From: an uncultured Microbacterium sp.
GTDB taxonomy: Bacteria; Actinomycetota; Actinomycetes; Actinomycetales; Microbacteriaceae
Length of the DNA stretch: 44,459 nucleotides
NCBI RefSeq assembly: GCF_943912325.1
Contig: NZ_CALTTX010000015.1
Span: forward strand, 1-44,459
Direction: 5' to 3'
In this document: positions 31,960 to 39,554 of the stretch, one piece after another
How positions within the stretch are numbered: the stretch's first letter is position 1
Layout: each line of letters opens with the position of its first letter
Translations under genes and position numbers: made by a program
The notes under the pieces: model-generated
Seen by the model: the letters and a program-made list of their open reading frames with translations, nothing else
Told to the model about the DNA's origin: nothing
Database searches by the model: none

Positions 31960-33153
31960 TCAGATCCTCTCGATGATCGTCGCGTTGGCCATGCCTGCGC
32001 CTTCGCACATCGTCTGCAGGCCGTAGCGGCCGCCGCTCGCCTCGAGCTGGTTCACGAGGGTCGCGAGCAGGCGGGCGCCGGATGCTCCGAGCGCGTGGCC
32101 GAGCGCGATCGCGCCGCCGCGGGGGTTGAGCTTGTCGAGGTCGGCCCCGAGATCGTGCGCCCACGCGAGCGGGACGGGCGCGAACGCCTCGTTGACCTCG
32201 TACGCGTCGATGTCGTCGATCGAGAGGCCCGAGCGCTCGAGCACTTTGCGCGTCGCGGGGATCGGCCCGGTCAGCATGTAGATCGGGTCATCGCCGACGA
32301 CGGCGAAATCGACGAAGCGGGCACGCGGCTTGAGGCCGAGTTGCTGCGCCTTCTCGGCCGACATGATAAGCACGGCCGAAGCCCCGTCGGTGAGCGGCGA
32401 GGAGTTGCCGGGCGTGATGCTCCAGTCGATCTGCGGGAACCGCTCGGCGTAGTGCTCGCTCTGGAACGAGGGGTTGAGACCCGAGAGGCCCTCGGTGGTC
32501 GTCGAGGCGCGCACGGTCTCGTCGACCGTGTGCTGTCGGGTCTCGCCGTCGGGGCCCGTGATCGTGACGGGAACGATCTCGTTGTCGAAGCCGCCCGACG
32601 CGGCCGTCTCGGCGGCGAGGCGGTGCGAGCGTGCCGAGTACTCGTCGAGCTGCTCGCGCGTGAAGCCCCATTTCGCCGCGATGAGCTCGGCCGAGATTCC
32701 CTGATTGACCAAGCCCTCGGGGTAGCGCGCGCGCAGCTTCGTGCCCAGGGCGTCTTCGCCGTACGTCGGCTGCCCCATCGGAACGCGGCTCATCGACTCG
32801 ACGCCGCACGCGATCACGATGTCTTGGAACCCCGAGAGGATCGCCTGCGCGGCGAAGGTCGCGGCCTGCTGGCTCGAGCCGCACTGGCGGTCGACCGTCG
32901 TGCCGGGCACGTGCTCGGGAAAGCCCGCGGCGAGCAGGGCGTTGCGGGTGATGTTGAGCGACTGCTGGCCGCCCTGCCCCACGCATCCACCGATCACATC
33001 ATCGACGATCGCGGGATCGAGACCGTTGCGCTCGATGATCGCTTCGAGCACGGTCGCGAGCAGGTCGACGGGATGCGTGCCCGAAAGCGCGCCTCCGGGC
33101 TTGCCCTTGCCAGATGCGGTGCGGACGACGTCCACGATGACGGCCTCGGTCAT
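31960..33153 (-). CDS. Acetyl-CoA acyltransferase (thiolase)
   Basis: Cleaves 3-ketoacyl-CoA with CoA. 397 aa from ATG at 33153, chosen for GGAGAGA upstream and because MTEAVIVDVVRTASGKGKPG is the normal thiolase start. Nucleophile Cys91 in DRQCGSSQQA, His353 in ALGHALGASGAR and the acid/base Cys383 in MCEGAGMAN. First gene of the minus-strand beta-oxidation operon, with one base to the hydratase gene. FadA-type degradative thiolase is more likely than a biosynthetic one, given the operon. Confidence 0.94.
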   Translation of the reverse strand: MTEAVIVDVVRTASGKGKPGGALSGTHPVDLLATVLEAIIERNGLDPAIVDDVIGGCVGQGGQQSLNITRNALLAAGFPEHVPGTTVDRQCGSSQQAATFAAQAILSGFQDIVIACGVESMSRVPMGQPTYGEDALGTKLRARYPEGLVNQGISAELIAAKWGFTREQLDEYSARSHRLAAETAASGGFDNEIVPVTITGPDGETRQHTVDETVRASTTTEGLSGLNPSFQSEHYAERFPQIDWSITPGNSSPLTDGASAVLIMSAEKAQQLGLKPRARFVDFAVVGDDPIYMLTGPIPATRKVLERSGLSIDDIDAYEVNEAFAPVPLAWAHDLGADLDKLNPRGGAIALGHALGASGARLLATLVNQLEASGGRYGLQTMCEGAGMANATIIERI

Positions 33154-33225
33154 GAGGTTCTCTCCTTCGTTGTAGAGGGTGATGCGGAGTAAATGCGAGC
33201 GCAAGCGTGCGTCTCGCGAAGGCCA

Positions 33226-33981
33226 CTAGCTGTGCGGCACGCGCAGCACGAGCGCCGCAGCCACAGCGAGGAGCAGCGCTACGACGGTCAGCACGATCAG
33301 CACCCGCGATCGCGCCACGATCGCCGTGATGAGTGAGAGCACGAGCGCGGCGACCGCGATTGTCGCGGTGAGCAGGTAGCGAGCCGCCTCGGCCGCCGTC
33401 GCCACGGGCCGTTCGACGCCGATCGTGAAGTACACCTCGAGATACTGCGCGGGCAGCGCGAAGGCGGCGCAGCCGCCGATGATGAGGAGCGCGAGGCTCA
33501 CGAGTAAGGCGATTCGGCGGCGCGACGACAGCGCCCCGCGTCGATGCAACGAGCCGAAGACCGCTCCCACGATCGCGGCACCGAGCATGCCGGCGGCGCT
33601 CCACGCCACCGAAATCACGAAGAACCCGGATCCGCCTACCCGCACCAGCGCGTCGATGATGGCAGCGAGCGGTGCGGCGACAAGCGCCCACAGCACGACC
33701 GTCGCCGACGCCGCACGCGGGCGGATCAGCCCGACGAGCACGACGATCACGACCCACGCAATCAACTGCGGACTGAGCACGACGGCGCGAAACACGAGCC
33801 AAGGATCGCCGAAAACACCTTCCGTCGCGACGAGCGCGACGTAAAGCAGGGATCCGAGGATGAATGCGACGGCACCCGTTGCCGCCGTCGCGAAGCTCCG
33901 GCTTCGTCCCGCGCGAGCGGGGCTCACCAGTGGCTGCTGTGCATCACCAGCGCCGGAACCCTCGGCATCCATGTCGCTCAC
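33226..33981 (-). CDS. Hypothetical integral membrane protein
   Basis: 251 aa. A 30-residue polar N-terminus is followed by about seven hydrophobic helices, the last ending in VLRVPHS. No known motif is recognised. The likely start is GTG at 33981; TAGCGT at 33989-33994 on the minus strand is seven bases upstream, again a near-leaderless arrangement. An in-frame ATG three codons in (33972) is the alternative. It lies 34 bp beyond the end of the broken PEP-synthase remnant and 72 bp upstream of the thiolase start. Confidence 0.78.
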   Translation of the reverse strand: MSDMDAEGSGAGDAQQPLVSPARAGRSRSFATAATGAVAFILGSLLYVALVATEGVFGDPWLVFRAVVLSPQLIAWVVIVVLVGLIRPRAASATVVLWALVAAPLAAIIDALVRVGGSGFFVISVAWSAAGMLGAAIVGAVFGSLHRRGALSSRRRIALLVSLALLIIGGCAAFALPAQYLEVYFTIGVERPVATAAEAARYLLTATIAVAALVLSLITAIVARSRVLIVLTVVALLLAVAAALVLRVPHS

Positions 33982-34015
33982 TCATGGCACGCTACCAAGG
34001 CCCCGTGCCCCGCGC

Positions 34016-34502
34016 TCAGCGCACCGCGGCCGGAACCTCCACCTCGGCCAGACGCAGCCACGTCTCGACGACCGTGTCGGGGTTGAGCGAGACCGACTCG
34101 ATTCCCTCGGCGACGAGCCACTCCGCGAGATCGGGGTGATCCGACGGGCCCTGGCCGCAGATGCCGACGTACTTGCCCGCCCGCCGGCACGCCGCGATCG
34201 CCATCGACAGCATCGCGCGCACGGCCGGATCGCGCTCGTCGAACGTCGCCGCGACGAGCCCCGAGTCGCGGTCGAGCCCCAGCGTCAGCTGCGTCATGTC
34301 GTTCGAGCCGATCGAGAACCCGTCGAAGTACTGCAAGAAATCGTCGGCCAGCACGGCGTTCGAGGGCAGCTCGCACATCATGATGACCTTGAGGTCGTTC
34401 TCGCCGCGGCGCAGGCCGTTTTCGGCGAGCAGCTCGACGACCGCGTGCCCCTCGCCGACCGTGCGCACGAACGGCACCATGACCTGCACGTTCGTGAAGC
34501 CC
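34016..34502 (-). pseudogene. ppsA: 3' remnant of phosphoenolpyruvate synthase
   Basis: Reads FTNVQVMVPFVRTVGEG, MMCELPSNAVLAD, FDGFSIGSNDMTQLTLGLDR, GKYVGICGQGPSDHPD and SLNPDTVVETWLRLAE to the stop: the last 160 or so residues of PEP synthase (about 800 aa) with the catalytic Cys of ICGQG. The ATP-grasp and phospho-His domains are missing. The remnant is joined to the ppsR remnant upstream in a different frame. It cannot encode a working synthase. Confidence 0.88.
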
Positions 34503-35009
34503 GTCGAGCGCGCGCATCGACTGCCCGTCGTCGTGCTCGATCGCGTATTCCACAGCGCGCATGCGAGCGAAATACTGCTCGGTATTGCCGACCGTGTGGA
34601 AGGAGCCGAGCTGTTCGGATCCCGTTGTGCCTAGGCTCCGCTCGAGTTCGGTGAGGTGCCCGCTCAACAGGTCGATGTGGGTCGCGCGCGTCTCGCGCAG
34701 TACGCGCGCCACCGAGGGCGAGCGCACCGTGTGGAAGACGATCGGGCCGTTCCCGGCGTCGGCCGCGGCATTGATCTCGCGCGCGATCGCCTCGGCACCC
34801 GCGATGGAATCGACGAACGGGACCGTGTGGTGACGGAAGGTGACACCGGGGAAGTTGACCAAGAGCGCACGGCCGAGCGTCTCGGCGGTGATCCCCGTGG
34901 AGTCCGAGACGAAGTAAGCCGCGCGCGGGGTGGTGGGCGCGCTCGCGGGTCGGGTGGCGGGCGCGGGAGCGCTCGAGGGCGTGGTCAGGCCGTTGGCCGT
35001 AGCATCCAT
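34503..35009 (-). pseudogene. ppsR: 5' remnant of PEP synthase regulatory protein (PSRP, kinase/pyrophosphorylase)
   Basis: After a 30-residue Ala/Pro-rich start it reads AYFVSDSTGITAETLG, VPFVDSIAGAE, FHTVRSPSVARVLRE, IDLLSGHLTELERSLG and VEYAIEHDDGQS, the N-terminal 165 or so residues of PSRP. At the point where LVGVSRSGKT (its P-loop) should follow, the sequence jumps to the end of PEP synthase in another frame. Start ATG 35009 has a strong GAGGAGGAG site. The reading frame would run on out of frame to 33978. Regulator and target were evidently neighbours before a large deletion. Confidence 0.88.
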
Positions 35010-35041
35010 CGCTCCTCCTCGCCGTCGTGGGGTGCAGGCGC

Positions 35042-35104
35042 ACCAATCGGCGCCCGTGTTACGACGTTAGGGAAAGAACGAGGCGCGCTCTGACCAATCG
35101 GCGC
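35042..35104 (-). promoter_or_regulatory. Promoter region of the ppsR remnant with two direct repeats
   Basis: ACCAATCGGCGC occurs at 35042-35053 and 35093-35104. Between them, on the minus strand, TAACGT at 35064-35069 is a possible -10. One copy would lie in the leader, the other around -36 to -47: a layout expected for a regulator binding twice. The rest of the 152-bp gap (35010-35161) shows nothing else clear. Confidence 0.5.
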
Positions 35105-35161
35105 GATAAATGTTGCGATTCTTTGCGCGGGTGCAGGAATACCCCCCGCCCGGCCCCCGTG

Positions 35162-36577
35162 TCAGATCTCGGAGCGCGGCCCCGGCTCGACCACCTTGGT
35201 GAAGCCGGTCACGGGTTGCTTCTCGTCGAACGACGCGATCGGGCGCCGGAAGAACCGGGTCAGCACGAGCAGATACACCAACCCGATCCCGGTCCAGATG
35301 AGACCGACGATGAGCGCGTGATCGTCGAGGTTGACCCACAAGAGCCCGGTCAGGGCAACGCCGATGCCCGGCAGCACGATGTAGTTGATGATGTCTTTCG
35401 GCGTGCGGTTGCGCCCCTGGCGCACGGCGAACCACGCGATCACCGACAGGTTCACGAACGAGAACGCGATGAGCGCGCCGTAGTTGATGTAGTCGACGAT
35501 CTGATCGAGCGTGAACGCGATCGCCGCGAGGTTGATCACACCCACGAGCACGACCGTGAACACGGGCGTGTGCGTGCGGCTGTTGACGCGACCGAACAGC
35601 TTGCGGGGGAGCACGCCGTTGCGGCCCATCACGAGCAGCATGCGCGCGACCGACGCATGTGAGGCGAGCAGAGACGCGAGCGTTGCGGCGAAGCCCGCGG
35701 CCGTCAGCACCGACTGCAGCACGATGCCACCGACCTGCGAGCCGATCTCGGGCAGCGTCGAGTCCTCGATCGCCTCGGGCGGAAAGGCATCGGCCGACGG
35801 GAACCGCAACTGCGTGAAGTAGGCCGCGATCAGGAAGATCACGCCACCCGCGATGACCGTCATCAGGATCGCGCGCGGCATGACCTTGGGGGTCTTCGCC
35901 TCTTCGGCATACATCGTCACGGCATCGAACCCGATGAACGAGAAGCACACCACCGTTGCGCCGGCCAGCACGGCGCCGAACTCGACGTCGCTGTGCACGA
36001 ACGGCTGCACCGAAGCGACCGTCCCGGCGCCTGCGCCCTGCACGAGCTGCACGATCACCATGACGACGAAGACGGCCATGACCGCGATCGAGAACACGAG
36101 CAGCAGCATGTTGACGTTCGACGTGCCGCGCATCGTGATCGAGATGATGAAGGTCACGACCCCCGTAATGAGCACGACCCAGATCCAGCCGGGCAGCGCG
36201 GGAAAGAGCGCTTCCATATAGCTGCGCAGAATCAGCACGTTGACCATCGGCAGCAAGAGATAGTCGATGAGCGACGTCCAGCCGACGAGGAATCCGAGCG
36301 AGGGATGCATCGACTCGCGCACATACGTGTAGGCCGAGCCCGCGCTCGGAATGACGCCGACCATCTTGCCGTAGCTGATGGCCGTGAAGCCCATGACGAT
36401 GAGGGCGAGCAGGTAGGCCGCGGGAACGACGTTGTTCGTCTCGACGGCGACGTTGCCGAAGGTGTCGAACACGACGGTCGGGGTCATGTATCCGAGCCCG
36501 AGGCCGACGATCGACCACAGGCCGAGCGTGCGAGCGAGGGTCGGCGCAGAGCTGTGCGTCGCGGTCTGTGTGGACAT
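35162..36577 (-). CDS. APC-family amine/amino-acid permease, PuuP-like
   Basis: 471 aa with about twelve membrane helices. It follows E. coli putrescine importer PuuP along the whole chain: LGYMTPTVVFDTFGNV, AAYLLALIVMGFTAISYGKM, SAGSAYTYVRESMHPSLGFL, GATVVCFSFIGFDAVTMYAE and LLASHASVARMLLVMGRNGVLP. Putrescine or a related amine is therefore a reasonable substrate, strengthened by the downstream aminotransferases and dehydrogenase; neutral amino acids remain possible. ATG 36577 has GGAGG upstream. It lies downstream of an Lrp-type gene and has operator-like repeats before it. Confidence 0.87.
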   Translation of the reverse strand: MSTQTATHSSAPTLARTLGLWSIVGLGLGYMTPTVVFDTFGNVAVETNNVVPAAYLLALIVMGFTAISYGKMVGVIPSAGSAYTYVRESMHPSLGFLVGWTSLIDYLLLPMVNVLILRSYMEALFPALPGWIWVVLITGVVTFIISITMRGTSNVNMLLLVFSIAVMAVFVVMVIVQLVQGAGAGTVASVQPFVHSDVEFGAVLAGATVVCFSFIGFDAVTMYAEEAKTPKVMPRAILMTVIAGGVIFLIAAYFTQLRFPSADAFPPEAIEDSTLPEIGSQVGGIVLQSVLTAAGFAATLASLLASHASVARMLLVMGRNGVLPRKLFGRVNSRTHTPVFTVVLVGVINLAAIAFTLDQIVDYINYGALIAFSFVNLSVIAWFAVRQGRNRTPKDIINYIVLPGIGVALTGLLWVNLDDHALIVGLIWTGIGLVYLLVLTRFFRRPIASFDEKQPVTGFTKVVEPGPRSEI

Positions 36578-36662
36578 CGGGCCTCCAGCGTTAGGACGGA
36601 TTCCGCGGGGTTCGCTCGGGTGCGCTGCGCCCGCGGGTGTTCCGAATACTAGGGCCGAGTTG

Positions 36663-36681
36663 TTTCGCTTGTATAGCGAAA
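36663..36681 (-). promoter_or_regulatory. Operator-like inverted repeat upstream of the permease
   Basis: Perfect repeat TTTCGCT-TGTAT-AGCGAAA. A possible -10 of the permease (TAGTAT on the minus strand, 36646-36651) lies 12 bases away, so the repeat covers the -35 area. An Lrp/AsnC regulator, whose gene ends 28 bp further on, is the likely binder (inference). Confidence 0.6.
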
Positions 36682-36686
36682 ATATG

Positions 36687-36709
36687 TCGAAAGCGTTGGA
36701 TGCCGGGGC
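36687..36709 (-). promoter_or_regulatory. Shared 23-bp element, copy 1
   Basis: TCGAAAGCGTTGGATGCCGG followed by GGC. It recurs with one change at 41454-41476, upstream of the second Lrp operon. Touches the stop codon of the Lrp gene at 36709-36711. Confidence 0.6.
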
Positions 36710-37182
36710 TAAACGCCACGCAATCCGTCGGCCCGCTCAAAAATCAGGCTGGTATTCGTTGCCGCGACGATCGAGTGGGTTGAGAGGTGGTCGGTCACGA
36801 ACGAGCGCAGATCGGCGCTGTCGCGGCCGCGGAAGTGGATGACGAAGTCCTCGGCCCCCGCGACGTAGAAGTACTGTGCGACGTCGGGGTGGGCCTTGAG
36901 CTCCTCCGCAAAGCGGGTCAGCTGAGCGCGCGCGCCCGGGCGGATGCGTACCGAGACGAGCGCTTCGGTGCTGTACCCCAGGGCTGCGGGATCGATGTCG
37001 ATCGTGAAACGACGCACGACGCCCCGTGAGACGAGCCGAGCGATCCGCGCGTGGACTGTGGATGCGGCGACGCCGAGCGCCGTGGCGAGCTGCGCGAGCG
37101 GCTGGCGGGCGTCGGCGCGCAAGTGGTCGAGCAGGCGAACATCGACCGAATCGAGCGCTGAATTCTTCGAAGCATCCGTCAT
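36709..37182 (-). CDS. Lrp/AsnC-family regulator (AldR-like)
   Basis: 157 aa: winged HTH at residues 12-60 (LLDHLRADARQPLAQLATAL, VHARIARLVSRGVV), then the RAM/AsnC ligand domain (STEALVSVRIRPGARAQ, FYVAGAEDFVIHFRGRD). It is divergent from alanine dehydrogenase, as AldR is in mycobacteria, so control of ald by alanine or another amino acid is the best guess. Its own ATG follows TAGAAT by six bases, and a perfect inverted repeat covers that hexamer, suggesting autoregulation. Confidence 0.9.
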   Translation of the reverse strand: MTDASKNSALDSVDVRLLDHLRADARQPLAQLATALGVAASTVHARIARLVSRGVVRRFTIDIDPAALGYSTEALVSVRIRPGARAQLTRFAEELKAHPDVAQYFYVAGAEDFVIHFRGRDSADLRSFVTDHLSTHSIVAATNTSLIFERADGLRGV

Positions 37183-37184
37183 TT

Positions 37185-37201
37185 GCCGATTCTAAATCGG
37201 C
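37185..37201. promoter_or_regulatory. Palindromic operator over the lrp promoter, ald side
   Basis: GCCGATT-CTA-AATCGGC, perfect 7-bp arms. It overlaps the minus-strand -10 TAGAAT (37189-37194), which is six bases from the regulator ATG at 37182. It also lies 109 bp before the ald ATG. Likely binding site of the Lrp/AldR-like protein. Confidence 0.7.
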
Positions 37202-37309
37202 TGTTGCGCGGATTTCGAGAACTGATTCGCCTTCCATTGTGAAAACACGAACGTTCCGCAATCGTGATTTCTGCCCGCGCCCCACTCCCTCTTCGAGAAC
37301 AGGATCCTC

Positions 37310-38383
37310 ATGATCATCGGTGTGCCGACAGAGATCAAAGACAGCGAGCGCCGCGTCGGGATGACCCCCGTCGGCGTCGACGAGCTCGTTTCGCGCGGGC
37401 ACCGCGTGCTGATTCAGGCGGGCGCGGGACTCGGATCGGGTTTCGCCGACGAGGCCTACGCCGCAGCCGGCGCCGAGATCGTCGCTGAGGCCGCCGACGT
37501 GTGGGGGTCGGTCGAGCTGCTGGTCAAGGTGAAAGAGCCGATCGCGGCCGAGTACGGCTACCTGCGCGCCGACCTGACCCTGTTCACCTACCTGCACCTC
37601 GCCGCCGAGCCCGCGCTCACCGACGCACTGCTCGCCGCCGGCTCGACCGCGATCGCGTACGAGACCGTGCAGCTCCCCGACCGTTCGCTGCCGCTGCTCG
37701 CCCCCATGAGCGAGATCGCCGGGCGGCTGTCGGCGCAGGTCGGTGCGGCTCAGCTGCTCGGCCCCGCGGGCGGACGCGGCATCTTGCTCGGCGGGGTTCC
37801 CGGCACGCCGCGCGGCAAGGTCGTCGTGATCGGTGGCGGCGTCGCGGGAACCCACGCGGCGCAGATGGCGGTCGGGCTCGGCGCGCACGTCACGATCGTC
37901 GACGTCTCGATCCCGCGGTTGCGCGCGCTCGACGAGCAGTTCGGCGGCCGGGTCGACACGCGGGTGTCGTCGCGTTCGACGATCGCCGAGCTCGTCGCCG
38001 ACGCCGACCTCGTGATCGGCTCGGTGCTGATTCCGGGTGCGGCGGCGCCCAAGCTCGTGACCCTCGACATGGTCGAGCGCATGCGCCCCGGATCGGTGCT
38101 CGTCGACATTGCGGTCGATCAGGGTGGATGCTTCGAGGGCACGCACCCCACGACGCACAGCGACCCCACGTACCGCGTGCACGACGCGATCTACTACGCC
38201 GTCGCGAACATGCCCGGGGCCGTGCCTCTGACCTCGACCCTCGCGCTCACGAACGCGACGCTGCGCTACACGCTCGAGCTCGCCGAGCTCGGGGTCCACG
38301 GTGCGCTCGAGGCCGACGCGGCGTTGCGTCAGGGGTTGTCGATCCGCGGCGGCGAGGTCGTCGACACCCGCATCCTCGGCTGA
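37310..38383 (+). CDS. ald: Alanine dehydrogenase
   Basis: Interconverts L-alanine and pyruvate + ammonia with NAD. 357 aa. Begins MIIGVPTEIKDSERRVGMTP; catalytic Lys75 (VKVKEP) and His96 (TYLHLAAE) have the same numbers as in the mycobacterial enzyme; NAD motif VIGGGVAGTHAA starts at 174, and VDIAVDQGGCFE carries the catalytic Asp. About ten residues shorter at the C-terminus than many homologues. ATG at 37310 follows AGGATCC. Divergent from the AldR-like gene. It can recycle alanine made by the pyruvate-linked aminotransferases further on. Confidence 0.96.
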   Translation: MIIGVPTEIKDSERRVGMTPVGVDELVSRGHRVLIQAGAGLGSGFADEAYAAAGAEIVAEAADVWGSVELLVKVKEPIAAEYGYLRADLTLFTYLHLAAEPALTDALLAAGSTAIAYETVQLPDRSLPLLAPMSEIAGRLSAQVGAAQLLGPAGGRGILLGGVPGTPRGKVVVIGGGVAGTHAAQMAVGLGAHVTIVDVSIPRLRALDEQFGGRVDTRVSSRSTIAELVADADLVIGSVLIPGAAAPKLVTLDMVERMRPGSVLVDIAVDQGGCFEGTHPTTHSDPTYRVHDAIYYAVANMPGAVPLTSTLALTNATLRYTLELAELGVHGALEADAALRQGLSIRGGEVVDTRILG

Positions 38384-38401
38384 GCCCCTGGGCGCCCGAT
38401 T

Positions 38402-38445
38402 CACGTAGAGCTGTACTATTCAGCAAATCGTGTACTCTCGACGTG
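38402..38445. promoter_or_regulatory. cmtR promoter and operator-like repeat
   Basis: Imperfect inverted repeat CACGTAGAG (38402-38410) / CTCGACGTG (38437-38445), 8 of 9 matching, with TGTACT repeated at 38412 and 38431 between the arms. TACTCT at 38433-38438 is the -10, six bases from the GTG at 38445, so a repressor bound here would block its own leaderless transcript. Confidence 0.55.
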
Positions 38446-38789
38446 TGACCCTCGTCGACAACTTCGCAACCGCGACCCACACGGCGGCGCTCGCGCGCCT
38501 CGGGCACGCGCTGTCCGACCGCACGCGCGCGGCCGTGCTGCTCGCGCTGCGCGAAGCTCCCGCGCATCCGTCCGACCTCGCCGGCGCGCTCGGCGTCACG
38601 CGCCAGGTGATGTCGAACCAGCTCGCGTGCCTGCGTGGCTGCGGGCTCGTCGAGGCCGTACCCGACGGTCGGCGCACGTGGTATCGCCTCGCCGATGCGC
38701 ACCTCGCCCCTGCCCTCGACGAGCTCATGCGCGTCGTGCTGTTCGTCGAACCCGGATGCTGCGCGGGTGAGCAATGCACGTGCGCGTGA
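38445..38789 (+). CDS. cmtR: ArsR-family metal sensor, CmtR-like
   Basis: 114 aa winged-helix repressor. LSDRTRAAVLLALREAP and VTRQVMSNQLACLRGCGLVE are the HTH region. Cys62 and Cys66 (ACLRGCG) match Cys57 and Cys61 of M. tuberculosis CmtR, which with a C-terminal Cys bind Cd(II)/Pb(II). The tail has four cysteines (GCCAGEQCTCA; 105, 106, 111, 113). GTG at 38445 was preferred over GTG at 38430 because of the -10 hexamer six bases upstream. It overlaps the CDF efflux gene, its likely target. Confidence 0.88.
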   Translation: MTLVDNFATATHTAALARLGHALSDRTRAAVLLALREAPAHPSDLAGALGVTRQVMSNQLACLRGCGLVEAVPDGRRTWYRLADAHLAPALDELMRVVLFVEPGCCAGEQCTCA

Positions 38790-39499
38790 GCGATCCGGGC
38801 GCCGCGCGCCCCAGCACCGCGCCCCTGACCGACGCGCGCCGAGCGGTGCTGCAGCGTCGCATCCGCCTGATCGTCGCGGTCACGATCGGCTACAACCTCA
38901 TCGAGGCGGTCGTCGCGATCGCCGCCGGCAGCATCGCCTCGTCGGCCGCGCTCATCGGCTTCGGCCTCGACTCGACGATCGAGGTGCTCTCGGCGGCAGC
39001 CGTCGCCTGGCAGTTCACACGTCGCGACCCCGAGCGCTGGGAGACGGGCACGCTGCGGGTCATCGCGGTGGCGTTCTTCGCGCTCGCGATCTATGTCACG
39101 ACGGCCTCGACTCTCGCGCTTTTCGGCCGGGTCGAAGCCGAGCACTCGAGCCTCGGAATCGCGCTCACGGCGCTCAGCGTCGCGATCATGCCGTTCCTCT
39201 CGTTCGCCGAGCGCCGCGCGGGCCGCGAACTGGGTTCGGCCACGGCCGTCGCCGACTCGAAGCAAACCCTCATCTGCACCTACCTGTCGGCCGCCGTGCT
39301 GATCGGCCTCGTCGTCAACTCCACGTGGGGATGGTGGTGGGCCGACGCCCTCGCCGGCTTCGTCATCGCGGGCTTCGCGATCCGCGAGGGCATCGAGGCG
39401 TGGCGCGGCGACGCGTGCGCGATGTCGGTCGGCGTGCTGCTCGATGACGACGACCACGCGTGCGAGCAGGCGTGCTCGTCTTGCGCAGACCGGGCGTAG
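38774..39499 (+). CDS. Cation diffusion facilitator (CDF) family transporter
   Basis: 241 aa with about six membrane helices. YNLIEAVVAIAAGSIASSAAL and GFGLDSTIEVLSA are the first two helices of the CDF fold, and TWGWWWADALAGFVIAGFAIREG the later conserved one; each has an Asp at the metal-site position, though the His of the usual HxxxD is replaced. No cytosolic CDF domain follows. The tail DDDDHACEQACSSCADRA is rich in acidic, His and Cys residues and could bind metal. Operon with the Cd/Pb-type sensor suggests efflux of soft metals. ATG 38774 is used; GTG at 38786, overlapping the cmtR stop by four bases, is a good alternative. Confidence 0.88.
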   Translation: MHVRVSDPGAARPSTAPLTDARRAVLQRRIRLIVAVTIGYNLIEAVVAIAAGSIASSAALIGFGLDSTIEVLSAAAVAWQFTRRDPERWETGTLRVIAVAFFALAIYVTTASTLALFGRVEAEHSSLGIALTALSVAIMPFLSFAERRAGRELGSATAVADSKQTLICTYLSAAVLIGLVVNSTWGWWWADALAGFVIAGFAIREGIEAWRGDACAMSVGVLLDDDDHACEQACSSCADRA

Positions 39500-39510
39500 C
39501 GATGCGGCGA

Positions 39511-39536
39511 GTGGATGCCTGAGCCCCGGCATCCAC
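39511..39536. terminator. Hairpin between convergent genes (possible bidirectional terminator)
   Basis: GTGGATGCC, loop TGAGCCCC, GGCATCCAC: a perfect 9-bp stem in the 55-bp gap between the CDF gene and the convergent aminotransferase. No T-run, so termination strength is uncertain. Confidence 0.55.
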
Positions 39537-39554
39537 GCGCTCCGCGCAGCCCCT

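Noticed and set aside
33978..34502. Reading the PSRP frame on as a 343-aa intact protein
   Set aside because: After residue 169 the translation is Arg-rich frame-shifted PEP synthase; the true PEP-synthase motifs are in another frame.
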